A DNA stretch of 35,546 nucleotides from Dictyocoela muelleri (Eukaryota; Microsporidia). The position numbers were made by a program, and so were the translations under genes. The DNA lies in the NCBI GenBank assembly GCA_016256075.1, contig SDVU01000003.1:1-35546 (forward strand). The letters run 5' to 3'. The notes under the pieces are model-generated. The model had not been told where the DNA came from. It saw only the letters and a program-made list of their open reading frames with translations, and searched no databases. Shown in pieces: positions 9,280 through 20,879 of this stretch (within the stretch, counting starts at the first letter, position 1; each line of letters starts with the position of its first letter).

Positions 9280-12200
9280 ATGCCTTTTCAAGTTTTTTTT
9301 AATAAATCATTTATTACTTTTCACAAGAGACACTTAATAATGCAAGAGGCTCTAATAGAGATCTTAGCATCTCAAGATCGAATCACCATCTCTGTGTATC
9401 GATCCACTGTCGCAAACTGACAGGCTGCACCGGAGCCTTCCGAAGATCTGTCATGAATAATTATTCAATAATTAGCAGTATTAAGAAACACCAGATTGAA
9501 GAATTAAAAAATAGTATGAAATCCTTTTTAATGATAATAAGATTAACGAAGATGAATCAGAATTCCAGCAGTGTTTTAAAAAAATAAGAGTAAAATATAC
9601 AATATCAGGAACTGATATAGAAGCCAAAAGAGAAATACCGCTTATAAAAAATCTAAATTGTGATATTAAATCCTGGGTAGAAGAATTGAGACAGACATTT
9701 ATTGTTTGTAATTGGAAAAAAAAGGAAACTGGATTATCAGTATTACAATCCGTTTTACCAATATCAGTGCTAGAATAACTTAAAGATCGAAATACGTTTA
9801 GACAAAGTTAGATGCGCTCCTACGATTAAAATACCAAACTCACAAAGCACGAGAATTGAAAGAAAAACTAAAGGCAACAAATAGTCACATTTTTAAAAAA
9901 TTTCCGACTATGCTTTTTTTTAGAAAAAAATGCAGAAACAGCTATATCAGCACAATGGGATAAATCAGTTAGCGAGAACGATTAGAAGAATATTTTTTTG
10001 AAAACTTGTGTGAAACAACACGCCAAGAAGCCATAAGAAATGATTGGAAAAGTAAAGATATTATTCTCCAAAATATTCGTAGAGTAGAAGATAACGAATA
10101 TACATTGCTTTCAAAATTTGATGAAGAAAATTTTCAGAATAAAAACATAAACGAATTTATTTGAAAAAATTTTAAGCAAAAAGATAAGTTTATTAAGAAT
10201 AAATGGTGTTCGTTTTACAAAACAAGATCACATTCTTCGGAAGAATGCAATTTTTTGCAAAATAAAAAAAAATAATACAAATGAAAAGCAAAACAAATTG
10301 ACAAATTCTGTATTTAATAAAGACAAACACTCTTTAGTTTTAGTCGAACCCAAACCATCCAATGAACTTTTAAAAATAAATTTGTCAATTAACGATATAA
10401 AACATAGCGCTATAGTTGATACGGGATAAATTTAAACTTAATATCGGAAAATAAAATTAAGAATATTTCAATTAGACCAAAAAAATTAGAAAATGCAATA
10501 AAAATTTATGGAATATCAAAAGATTGCATTTTGGTCGAAGAATATGCTGAACTAGAGTTAAAATTTTTCGATATTTTAAGAAATAGTTTTAATATCAAAA
10601 CACGCTTTTATATTATAAAAGATAGTTATTTAGAAATAATTTTTGGAAACGATTTTTTGATAGAAAGTGAAGCAGAAATAAATATCTCTAAAAAAAAATT
10701 TAACACCTATAAAAAAACAATTTCAAATAACAGATAAGAATTTATATGCTTGGAAATAAAGTCCCGATATAGATTTAACAAATAAATTGAATTTACTATC
10801 CTTTCTCAAATTTCAAAAATTCAGTGTTTGGAATTATTACTAAAGCAAAAAAATCTAGTTCCTCTTTAGGTAAGATTCCAGGCATATAACATGAAATAAA
10901 ACTTAAAAATGCATACATAGATATAAAAATTCAACCCTATCGTATACCGTATAAATTATACGATGAGGTTAAAAGGGAAATAAATCGATTATATAAAATG
11001 GGAATTATAGTAAAAAGTAGTTCCGTATTTTCAAGTCCATTTTTTCCTATTCTGAAAAGAAATAAAGAAATAAGATTGGTTACTGATTTTAGAAAATTAA
11101 TTAATATTACATATAAGGAATGTTATTCACTTCCGGATATTCAAGATATGCTTAGAAACTTAAAAGGCTCTAAGTATTTTTCAGCAATAGATTTAAATCA
11201 AGATTTCTTTCAAATATCAGTAAAAAAAGGATCGCTGTAAAACAAGTTTTGTTTTACCTTGGAGAAAGTATGAGTACACTCTCATGCCATTTAGCCTTTT
11301 TAATGCACAAAAGACATTCCAGAGAGCAATGAATATGTTATTAATAATCATAACAGAATTAAAGTTTATATGAACGATTTGCTTGTGCATAGTATAGATG
11401 AAAAAAGTCATATAAATGATCTTATTCATGTTTTCGATACACTTAAAAGAAATAATGTTTCAATTAATTTCAAAAAAAGTGTATTTTCACAAACAGAATT
11501 ATAATATTTAGGCCATATTATCGATCAAGAGGGTATAAAAGCAAATACTGAGAAACTTAAGGATATTATTAAAAATTTACAAATTAAAACGAAAAAAGAT
11601 GTTCAGAGAATTAATAGATTGTTAAATTGGTTTCGCCCTTTCATTCCGATACTGACTATAAAAATAAATTTTATTACTAATAAATTAAAAAAAAAGAAAC
11701 AAAATTTAAAACGGTTTCAGATGACGAAATTATTTTAATAAAATATATTTTAGAAAAATTAAACCAAAATGTAAAACTTTATTATCCTGATCCCGAAAAA
11801 GGCTTCAACATATATTCCGTTGCATCTGATACAGTATTAGGTTTCGTAATTACACAAGGACTAAAAATAAATGCATTACACAGTTGAAAATTCAAGAAAT
11901 CTCAAATAAATTATAGCGTGGGCGAAAAAAAAAACTTTTAAGCATAATCGAATGCATTAAATTTTTTAGGAATGTATTATGTGGGAACAAAATCTACAAA
12001 TATACATATCATCACAATTTAATTGCAATAGTTCCTGAAAAACAACTAGATTAGAACGTTGGAGAAGAATGCTTCAGGAATTTGATATAAAATGGCATTT
12101 TATAAAAGTTAAAAATAATGCAGTTGCTGATATTTTATCCAAAAATAAAAATCATATTTTACTATCAACGAAATCAAAAATTCTTTCAAAGTCCCAAAAT

Positions 12201-12475
12201 TGATAGAAAATAAATATCTAAACGACAATAAAAAATTCTTAATGGATATAGAGAAAGAAATATATTCTCATGAAAATATAAAAGAATTATCACAAAAAAT
12301 ACATCGAGAACATAATCATATGAGTATAAATAAATCATTATATCTTATAAAAAATTTAAAGAATACAGAAGAATTAAAATTAGAGATTAAAAAAGCAACA
12401 AAAAATTGTCAAACATGTAAAACACATAAGCCTAATAGAAGAAAGTCTCCTATTTATTTTGATAGACATATAATA
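9280..12475 (+). mobile_element. R2, Ty3-type LTR retrotransposon fossil
   Basis: Parts in order are a gag-like region (about 9280-10260, ending in a zinc-knuckle-like Cys/His cluster near 10210), a protease segment (about 10370-10740), reverse transcriptase (about 10900-11640), RNase H (about 11750-12140) and the start of integrase with its His-His-Cys-Cys zinc module (about 12200-12460). The RT holds a readable stretch including RLVTDFRKLINI and FSAIDLNQDF. No LTR pair is visible. The integrase core and 3' end are missing, replaced abruptly by unrelated sequence at about 12475. Roughly ten or more breaks; old and inactive. Confidence 0.85.
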
Positions 12476-12615
12476 TGTCGCAAGCGCAGCGCGCGACCTG
12501 CCCCCAAACCGAGAGATTTTAATATTTCAACTTATATACTGTTTTTTATTTATATATTGATTTTTATTAATTTTATTTTATTAAATTTTTGTTGAAGTGT
12601 GAGTTGAACCCACTA
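12476..12615. other. Junction segment between R2 and T1
   Basis: No gene. It starts with a short GC-rich patch (GTCGCAAGCGCAGCGCGCGAC at about 12476-12496), conspicuous in this AT-rich DNA and able to form a short stem, then an AT-rich run. The patch marks the point where R2 stops matching a retrotransposon. It shares the GCGCGAC core with the hairpin inside R4 at 26629-26661. Confidence 0.4.
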
Positions 12616-12796
12616 GGTTACTTGTCAATACATAATAATCTCTAGGCAAATGATCACAAAATAAATATATTTACTGATTATTAATTAATTATTATTGTAA
12701 AATATCATTTATTCGTAATAAAAGTATTTTTTAAAAAAAGTAATTAAAATTTTGACTATTAATTTATGATATTTATAATAAATCATAAATAATATT

Positions 12797-13114
12797 ACAC
12801 CAACCCGGAAATTAACACTGGATTAATAAATCCAGATCCACAAACATCAGTGACGTCAAGGTTGGTGAAACAAATTTATGATTAGTTTAGATAAGAATTA
12901 TGAGACCATAAATCTAAATTTGGTAAGTCTTATCATGAAACAAATATTGTTTCAAAGTAAAGTTAAAAGAAAAAATTAAATAAATTTTATGGGAGCAACA
13001 TCTTTTAATAACAATAATTTTTACAAATTTAACGACAAGTCCAATAATTACATAAAGTCCATCTTTCTGAGAGAACAACTTAGCCTTCCAATCTCCAGAA
13101 AGGTGGCACTGGGC
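12797..13114 (+). repeat. R3 5' LTR
   Basis: Starts ACACCAACCCGG (possibly with the preceding T) and ends GGTGGCACTGGGC. It aligns along its whole length with 16608-16925. It contains the proposed gag start at 12989, so about 40 codons of gag lie inside the repeat. The ends do not follow the usual TG...CA rule. Confidence 0.85.
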
Positions 13115-16100
13115 AATTTGAATTCAAAGCTCAATAATGAACAATTTAATAATAAAAATAACAATGAAAAAATATTATTTAAAATAAACAAACCCAAACT
13201 AAATACAGAGACTACAATAGCAATTGAGAAAATAACTAATCTTAATGAAGTAGATCTCAGTTTGTGGGGAAGGAAAATTTAAAATGTTGCAAAATTATTA
13301 CAGTGGAAAAAAGATGCAATAAAAGAAGTATTTGAACTTATAATTGACACTGAAATACTATTTAACATGGAAGAAATTTCTTCAGTAGATCAAGGGATAC
13401 GATTACTTACTCAACTAAAATATCCAGATTCAAATTTCAGAACTTTAAAACGTGAATTAATGTAAATAAAGCAAGAAAATTTTGTTATAATAACTCAGTT
13501 ATACGAAGTTATATGTGATAAAATTGAAGTATTATCTATTATACAGAAATTAAATGACAATGAAAAAGAATTATTAATAAACCAAAACTTCTTTAATGAA
13601 TTACACGAGAAAACTGAAATAAAAATAAATGAACTCGGATTATTAACTATACCAGAAATAATTTCTAGAATTTCTTCTGTTGAAAAATCTATTTTAAATA
13701 GACGAGATACCACAAAAGAAATCAGTAAAAACACCAATATCCCATATTCAAATAATAAATATTGTTCCCTCCACAAAAGCAAAACACATAACTCTGATGA
13801 GTGTTTTGCTCTAAAAAAAACAATAACAATAAATCAATGAAAAATAATGATCTGAATAAAAATTTTAATGAATTATTATTTAAAAGCCATATTAATGATA
13901 CAAAAATTTATACATTAATAGACACTGGCGCTAATGATAATTTCATAAATCGAAAAACTTGTTAAAAAACTTAATATTGAAATCAAAAATATAACACCCA
14001 TAGAAATAATGTTTGGGAATAAAACAATCGCAAACGTCCATTCTGAAGCACACTTTAGTATGACTATATATTCTTTCCCACACAAAGTTTTTAAAATAAA
14101 AGCATTCATAACACCAATTGCCAACGATTTAATTTTAGGTACATCTTGGCTCAAAGATACGAATTGCATATTGAATTTTAAAGAAAACACTATGTCCTTA
14201 GATAATAAAGAAACCGAATTACCTCTTTCTGATAGTAACGAGAAAATAATTACAAAAATATCTGATAAAACAAATAATCTAAAAAAATATTAAAAAATTA
14301 CAATAAAAAATTAAAATTAAACAAACCTGCTTTTACAGAAAAGTTTTCAATAAAACTAAAAGATGACATAACAATTCATGAAAAACAGTACTTTGTACCT
14401 CTTGGAATGAAAGATGACACTGTTAAACACATTAATAAACTGCTTAAGAAAGACATTATTGAAAAATCTGATTCAATACACAATTCACCAGCATTTACTA
14501 AAAAAAACAAAATAATGAAATCCGACTATTAATTGACTTTAAAACATTGAATAAATACACAAAGAGTGAACCTCATATTTATCCCGAAATTCACAAATCT
14601 TTAACAGACTTACAAGGAAGCACTATTTTCTAGCAAATTGATCTCAAAAGAGGTTATTACCAAATTGAAATTGATGATTATTCAAAAAATTTAACAAGTT
14701 TTTCGTTATTTAATCGAAAATACCGATTTAAAAGAATGCCTTTTGGCCTCAAAAATGCGCCTTTTTTCTTTCCTAAAATAATGAGCAATTTACTTGGTGA
14801 TCTTGATTTTGTTAAAATATTTCTTGATGGTCTTTTAATTTTTAGTAAAAATTATAAACAACACATTATACATTTAGAAAAAGTTTTAGATATTTTATGC
14901 AAACATAACATAATAATAAATATTGAAAAGAGTAATTTCATTCAAAATGAAGTGACCTATCTTGGTCAGATTATAAATAAAGAAGGAACGAAGCCAGATA
15001 CTTCTAGAGTAAATACTTTAAGTTTAAGGGAACCAAAAACAAGAAAAGAATAAATGAAAATAATTGGTTTTATACAATGGTATAGACCTTATATCAAAAA
15101 TTTGAGCACTAAACTAGCACCCTTGACAAATATCCTAAAAAAAGATAAATCAGTTAAAACTTGTGGTAAATTAGAAAATGAATGTTTAGAAAGTTTATTG
15201 CTGGATATTAAAAATTCAACATTATTAAACCATCCAAATCCCAATAAAATATTTGAAATATTTACTGATGCGAGTAATATTGGTGGGGGGGGAAAGGTGT
15301 GGGCTACTTTATTGCACGAAAACAAAACTATTGAATTCTTTAGCTATAAATTTAAAAAATCCGAATTAACTATAGCATAGTCGAAAAAGAATTTCATGTA
15401 ATAATTAAAACACTCAAACATTTTGAAAATATTATAAAATGATCAGTAATTGTAGTTTATACGAATAATATAAATATGATTAACTATGATATAGCAGAAT
15501 ACAACCTATTAAAAAATTAAATTGGACACTAAAAGATTTCAATGTAGAATTAAAACATATAAAAGGAGCAGAAAACATTATACCAGATACAATTTCTGGG
15601 TTAAACATTATAAAAGTAACTGTGGAAAACATAATTAACACTAAAAAAACATGAATTTAAAAGAAATTCGATAATACAGGTCATTCCGGAGTATTTAAGA
15701 CAGTTAAACTTCAAAATTTGTTACTTGAAAATCCTGTCAGTAGGCGAAAAATTATTATTCTTATTAATAACTGTGAAATATGTCAGAAAATGAAACCATT
15801 TAAATGCAACTATAGCAAATTTTATATCACAATAATAGCAAAATCACCAGGCGAAACAATTTCTCTGTCATAGCTAGTCTTTATACAATAAATTTCTCTA
15901 AAAATGAATTTATACAAATTTATATTCTAGTAATAACAGACATTTACAGTAGATACACCGAAACATTATTTAAATGACATAAAGGCTGATACAATTGCTG
16001 ATAATTCAAAACATATTTAAAGGGGAAGATAGTACCAAATAAACTATGTTGTTACTTAGGCTGACAATTTACATCGCAAAAGTTCATTGATTTATGTTCA

Positions 16101-16591
16101 TAGAAACATAAATAAAAAAATTTTAAAACCTGATACACCAACAAACGACTCTATCGTAGAACGTAAAATAAGAACGATAAATAAAAGAATGAGATATACT
16201 AAAGAAAATTTTAAAACTTCAGATATTATAAATTTAATCTATAATAGAATAAATCTAACTGAACATGAAACTACCTGATATTTACTATACGAATTATATT
16301 TTAAAATAAACACATTTACAAATAACAAATCTCTAAAACTAGTAAAATTTTTGAGACCGTAACTGAACATAACAAATTAAAATCATTATCAAATAAAAAT
16401 AGGGAAAATAAAACATGAGACACTTATGAATTTAATGTTAAAGATTTTATTTACGTCAAAAATAAAAGAACTCGTAAACAGGACCATCTATGGAATAGAC
16501 CATTCGAAATAATTGAATTAACTAGAAATAAAATTAAAATAAAAAAGGTTTAATTGAACAATGGATAAGAAAAAAGAACATTAGACCCGTT

Positions 16592-16605
16592 GAAGAAGGA
16601 GCAGA
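16592..16605 (+). promoter_or_regulatory. Polypurine tract of R3
   Basis: GAAGAAGGAGCAGA lies directly before the 3' LTR, the position where Ty3-type elements prime plus-strand synthesis. Assigned by position and composition. Confidence 0.55.
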
Positions 16606-16607
16606 CT

Positions 16608-16925
16608 ACACCAACCCGGAAATTAACACTGGATTAATAAACCCAGTTCACAAACATCAGTGAACGTCAATGTTGTTGAAACAAATTTATGATTAGTTTA
16701 GATAGGAATTTTGAAACCATAAATCTAAATTTGGTAAGTCTTATCATGAAAGAAATATTGTTTCTGTTTAAAGTTAAAAGAAAAATTAAATGAATTTCAT
16801 GGGAACAATATCTTTTAATAACAAACACCTTTTACAGAATTAACGACAAGTCAAATAATCATATAAAGTCCATCTTTCTGAGAGAACAACTTGGACTTAA
16901 AATCTTTAGAAAGGTGGCACTAAAC
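16608..16925 (+). repeat. R3 3' LTR
   Basis: Same length as the 5' copy and about 90% alike by eye. It is followed by AATATT, which also precedes the 5' LTR (12791-12796), supporting these bounds and a 5-6-bp target duplication. Confidence 0.85.
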
Positions 16926-16977
16926 AATATTATAAGAATGAATAAAAAGGTGACTAAAATAAGCAATATTTAAAAGA

Positions 16978-17866
16978 TGTTAAATATACCAAGAACAACC
17001 ATGTCATCGATTTTGAAAAAAAAAATTATAGAAACGGGAATATCATTGGCTGTTAAGACTGGTGGTGATAAAAAAGCAAACTTTGTCTTACAGATAGAAA
17101 TAGATTAGTTGATATTGTTGATAATCAACTAGACTTGATGCTTTCAGAAATTAAGGTTAAAATGAGTGCTCCGAATTTAGTGGTTTCAGAGAGTACTATT
17201 GCCAGAAATTCAAGAAATCTACATTATACATCGAAAAAAATTATCATTGTTCCTGTAAGGAGAAATAACCAAGAAGCTTTATTAGAAATAGAAAATTATG
17301 CAATTTTGCTAATGATGTCAGGTATGATATATGGATAGATAAATTATTTTTTTTAGCTAAGTGGGGTTTCATGTTTTGATGAGGAGAAAAATAGGTCGTT
17401 CAATTTTAGTCGAATCACCATCGCGAACTGTTTCTGCTATTAGAACGCGAAATATTTCTGTGGTTGTAATCATGACTCGCGAAAAAATTATTGATTTCAA
17501 AATATCAACATCACCATATAATTCCAAATCTATGTGTGGATTTATTACCGATTTTGGAACTAGAATAAATGAGTGTACTTTTCAAAATTGTCAGTTAATA
17601 TTGGACAATGCTACAATACATCGCACATCTAATTTTATTCATACATGCGCTGAAAATAATATAATGGTAAAATTTTTACCACCATATTCTCCTTTATTTA
17701 ATCCGATCAGAATGCTTTCAGAAAATGGAAAAGCTCAGTACGAGCAGCAAATCTAAATAATGAAGATGAATTGTTTAATATTATTAATCATGCGGCGACC
17801 CAGCTTACATCTGTGATTGTAATGGGTTTTTTAGACATATGCTATCATACGTGCAGAAGTTTTTAA
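16978..17866 (+). pseudogene. Tc1/mariner transposase of T1 (inactive)
   Basis: Begins just right of R3, which probably removed or displaced the first codons. A helix-turn-helix-like segment (MLNIPRTTMSSILKK) is followed by a second DNA-binding part (about 17105-17300: VVSESTIARNSRNLHY, then TSKK ... RRNN). The first Asp is in DIWIDKLFF (about 17325). From 17361 the C-terminal core is open: GRSILVESPSRTVSAIRTRN, LILDNATIHRTSNFI with the second Asp, and FLPPYSPLFNPI. The spacing fits DD34E, but the last catalytic residue is Arg instead of Glu. Three reading frames are used, so at least two frameshifts plus stops. Confidence 0.85.
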
Positions 17867-17923
17867 ATAAATAAATCATTAATGATGTCATTTAGATAAA
17901 AGAATTTATTATTTATTTAATTT

Positions 17924-18060
17924 ATGACGATCTAGATTGTTGAAATTACGATTTATATTACAAAAAAATTTTTTAAAAATTTAAACCCTTAGAAATGACT
18001 ATCTAGATTGAGGGAATGACGATCTAGATTAAGGGAATGACGATCTAGATTGACAACCCC
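17924..18060 (+). repeat. Subterminal repeat array of T1
   Basis: The motif ATGACGATCTAGATT occurs at 17924, 17995 (with one change), 18016 and 18037. The last three are spaced exactly 21 bp apart and run to the end of the element. Each unit holds the palindrome ATCTAGAT. Likely transposase-binding sites, by analogy with the internal direct repeats of some Tc1-like elements. The left end shows no equivalent array. Confidence 0.75.
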
Positions 18061-18540
18061 TAATACAAAAAGGTGTACTTGTTTAGAAGCTATATTTTAT
18101 TATGTCGTAAATTTCGAGGAAGTTATTGAAATTATTTTTGAAATGAGTGTAAATGGCGTGTTGTTATTAAATGCAACTACTTATATTTATCAAGAAAATT
18201 TAAGGTACAAAATTTTTAAAATATGAAAAAATTGGGGCACTTTGTGATGTTATATTTTCAAGTATATATGAAAATCTCAAAATAGATGGCATTTTTAATA
18301 TCAAATTATAATTATCAATTGATAGAGAGCATTATAATTTTCTAATTATATTGATAAAAAATTGAGCGATGCTGATTTTTTTAAAAATATTTGCGAAGAA
18401 AAACACCAATATAACAACCAAATTGGCATTCTTAAATTGCCGTCTACGACAATATAGATAGAAATAAGCTTTAAAATATTAAAGAAAATATTAAACTCAA
18501 AGGCATTTTAACGATCATTGTTTCTGCAAATATGTAATGT
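18061..18540 (+). other. Degraded segment with unrecognised coding-like stretches
   Basis: Short pieces of continuous frame such as NFEEVIEIIFEMSVNGVLLL and LSDADFFKNICEEKHQYNNQ are interrupted by stops. I do not recognise a family. It could be an old transposon part or a decayed host gene. It is less AT-only than the flanking DNA. Confidence 0.25.
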
Positions 18541-18910
18541 TTTATTATAATAGTTAAAAAAGACATCTATTATATTTTTTTTATAATAAATATCATAATA
18601 TTATATTTTAATAATCAAAATATTTACATTTAATTTTTTTAATTATTTTTACAAAAAAAACTTTACAATATAAAACTTAACTAAAATAAACATCTTATCT
18701 GTCAAACTGAGTATATCGTTTAAATATATTTTTTATTTAGTGATAATTACGGTTTTATATAAAATGCATATTTTTGCATATTGGATGATTTTATGTGCAT
18801 ATTTTATGCGCATATTTCTATTTGCCCTTATAATTATCAAATAAAAGCGAAATTGACAATATATATACAGATCACTAAAAATACTTCCCCAATCAGGGAA
18901 GGTAAATTTC
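18541..18910. other. AT-rich spacer, no gene seen
   Basis: Poly-A/T rich with short homopolymers. No motif, repeat end or coding signal that I can support. Confidence 0.5.
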
Positions 18911-18978
18911 ATGGAGATAATTCGAGGGTGAAAATAAATCGAGTGTGGGGTAAATCAAGGTTGGTGATAAATGAGGAA
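18911..18978 (+). repeat. 17-bp tandem repeat, left array
   Basis: Four units of exactly 17 bp start at 18911, 18928, 18945 and 18962. Consensus is close to GTGGAGATAAATCGAGG. The same unit, same orientation, recurs at 22347-22397, across the P1/T2 complex. Confidence 0.75.
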
Positions 18979-19530
18979 AATGTGCAAATTTAAATTTTCA
19001 AAATAAAAAAATATATAAAACATTGTTTACAAATTTTTATAGTTTTTTACAATTAATTGTGGTACTGAGTTTAACGTAAATGTAACCTTCCAAAAGATCA
19101 GCAGTTACCTAAAAACGTCAAAAAACAACCGAAGGGTGGGGAGAGTTCATGTACTTAAAAGTAATACTTTTTATAAAATGAGCAATATTTATTTAAAAAA
19201 TAAACTTAAATTCATTAAACTTAAAAATATCAAAAATTTAGATTAATAAAAACGTTTTTATTTATTAATAAAGTTTTATATCTTCGAAGATAAATCTGAA
19301 TTTTCATTCGTTTACTTTTAATTCTATTTTGGATATAAAATAATGTAATTTATGATTGAATTCCATATTTTTTCATAATAAAAATCAATAATATCAAAGA
19401 TTTCAACACATCATAAAATTTTAAAACATCTCTAATGAAATTTATTTCCTTTCTTATGAATTTTCATTTTGTAAATTTTCTTTGGCTTCCTCCTTCTAAA
19501 ACATCTACGTCTTTATATCGAATTATGCAT
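18979..19530. other. AT-rich segment, possibly the decayed end of P1
   Basis: No gene. Read on the minus strand, about 19430-19520 gives FIRKEINFIRDVLKFYDVLK, which could be the C-terminal tail of the pogo-like transposase P1, displaced by the T2 insertion. This link is weak. Confidence 0.3.
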
Positions 19531-19537
19531 TACAAGG

Positions 19538-19684
19538 TAGTTCAGAAAAGAATGATCAAAGTTCAGAAAAGAATAATCAAAGTTCAGAAAAGAATGGTCA
19601 AAGTTCAGAAAAGAATGATAAAGTTCAGAAAAGAATGGATAAAGCTCAGAAAAGAATGGATAAAGTATAGAAAAGAATGGTAAA
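19538..19684 (+). repeat. T2 left subterminal array (seven units)
   Basis: Units of 20-21 bp, consensus GTTCAGAAAAGAATGGTCAAA, run without spacers from the terminus inward. Variation increases toward the inner units. An open frame over the array (19435-19683) only translates the repeat. Confidence 0.9.
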
Positions 19685-19719
19685 AATTAAAAAAAAATAA
19701 AAAAATTAAAATACCTCTT

Positions 19720-20679
19720 ATGACTAAAAAATACATTTCTATGAACTTACATCATTTCGAACAAATAAAACGCTTGAGAAATGACAAAAAACCAAGTGAA
19801 TTAATGAAAATAACAACACTTGGGAAATCAACAATTTATTAAATTTTAAAATTTTATGATGAAAATATTAATGGCACTTTTGAAGATTATAAAAAGAAGA
19901 ATGCCCGTAAAAAACTGATAAATCACAAAAAGAAAATTGTTTAAGAGAAATTTTTGCAAATGATAATTCTTTAACACAAATCGGTGCCCATGAAATATTT
20001 AAAGAAAAATTTGGTGAAACATCAATTTCATCGATAAAAAGACTTGTAAAATCAAGTGGATTTACTCGCAAAAGAATTAAAAAGAGATTACAAACCTTGC
20101 TTTCGGAAAATCATAAGAGTTCAGTGTTCGAGTATTGTTCTATATTAATGGGTTTTAGAAACAAACCAATTATATTCATAGATGAATCTGGTTTTAATTT
20201 ACATGTGAGCAATTCATATGGATATACCACGGTTAATATTGACGTAGTAAATTATTTGAAACCTTCGAGAGGAAAGAATATTTCACTAATTGCTATTTTT
20301 TAACCCTCAGGAATTTTAAGATATAAATTAATAGAGGGTTCTTATAATAGTACATTATTCTTTGAATTTCAATTGAAACATACGATTCAAATATTTTTAC
20401 CACAGATTGCGTACTTATTATGGATAATCTACGATTTCATCATTCTTCACATATTAAGACATTTTTGGCAGATAAAAATATTTCATATTTATTTTTACCT
20501 ACTTACTCCCCGGAATTTAATCCAATTGAGAATGTATTCGGGATTCTTAAAAGTTATATTTCAAAAAAAGGCCTATCGGAAATACAAAAATAACGTTGTT
20601 ACAATACATTGAAGATTCTATTATTGAATTTAACAACTATGGAGTCGAATTTTTTAGAAATTTTTATTCTAATATGTAA
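19720..20679 (+). pseudogene. Tc1/mariner DD34E transposase of T2 (broken, catalytic triad kept)
   Basis: ATG at 19720, then MTKKYISMNLHHFEQIKRLR with a helix-turn-helix-like N-terminus (PSELMKITTLGKSTIY). A second DNA-binding part ends SISSIKRLVKSSGFTRKRIK. IIFIDESGFNLH (about 20170) holds the first Asp and VLIMDNLRFHHSSHI (about 20411) the second. YSPEFNPIENVFGILK has the Glu 34 residues on, so the triad is intact. The C-terminus ends NNYGVEFFRNFYSNM at 20679. In-frame stops (after STIY, KKIV and IAIF) and at least two frame changes (between about 20370 and 20410, and near 20600) inactivate it. The protein would be about 320 residues, normal for the family. Confidence 0.9.
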
Positions 20680-20810
20680 GAAAAGGTTAATAATGTTTTT
20701 AACGGAATTTTCCAATTTAATTAAAAATTTATTTATTCTTATTTAAAAATCATTTTTTTATTTTTTTATTTTTTTTATTTTTGTTATTTTTTTAATTTTT
20801 TTATTATTTT

Positions 20811-20865
20811 CTGAACTTTGTCCATTCTTTTCTGAACTTTGTCCATTCTTTACTGAACTACCCTG
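20811..20865 (-). repeat. T2 right subterminal array
   Basis: Two full units and a terminal half-unit of the same motif, inverted relative to the left array. The 7 against 2-3 difference shows copy number changes independently at each end. Confidence 0.88.
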
Positions 20866-20879
20866 TATAATTATTAAAA

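Larger units (their letters stand above)
12797..16925 (+). mobile_element. R3, Ty3-type LTR retrotransposon fossil with both LTRs
   Basis: About 4.1 kb, bounded by two 318-bp direct LTRs and flanked by the short duplication AATAT(T). Internal parts in order are gag (from the ATG at 12989 inside the 5' LTR to about 13840), a protease region (about 13900-14290), reverse transcriptase (about 14330-15050), RNase H (about 15060-15600) and integrase (about 15640-16600), with a purine-rich tract before the 3' LTR. The LTRs differ at roughly one position in ten, so it is not recent, though it is the best preserved LTR element here. Roughly ten breaks; inactive. It inserted into the Tc1-like element T1. 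Confidence 0.9.
12616..18060 (+). mobile_element. T1, Tc1/mariner-like element split by LTR element R3
   Basis: Proposed bounds are TA at 12614-12615 then GGTTACTTGTCAAT on the left, and ATTGACAACCCC then TA at 18061-18062 on the right. The complement of the right end is GGGGTTGTCAAT, an imperfect inverted match flanked by TA as expected for this superfamily. R3 occupies 12797-16925. Removing it leaves about 1.3 kb, a normal Tc1-like size, with the transposase in the right part. The right end is clear; the left end is a short, imperfect match. Confidence 0.6.
19533..20865 (+). mobile_element. T2, complete Tc1/mariner-like element
   Basis: 1333 bp between TA dinucleotides (19531-19532 and 20866-20867). 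Ends match as inverted repeats: CAAGGTAGTTCAGAAAAGAA on the left, CAGGGTAGTTCAGTAAAGAA as the complement of the right. The end motif is then repeated in tandem, seven units on the left and two to three on the right. It encodes one DD34E transposase. It lies in P1-like sequence and is therefore probably younger than P1. Confidence 0.92.

Noticed and set aside
12590-12660. tRNA T-arm-like sequence (complement GTGGGTTCAACTCAC)
   Set aside because: No acceptor, D or anticodon arm around it, and it overlaps the proposed T1 end.
18781-18993. 70-codon plus-strand open frame
   Set aside because: Its second half is the 17-bp tandem repeat and the first half has no motif.
19435-19683. 82-codon open frame with a repeating VQKRM-like peptide
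   Set aside because: It only translates the T2 subterminal array; the DNA repeat explains it fully.
19531-19684. Evenly spaced 20-bp repeats resembling a CRISPR array
   Set aside because: Units are contiguous, there are no unique spacers, and the motif is the inverted repeat of a Tc1-like element end.
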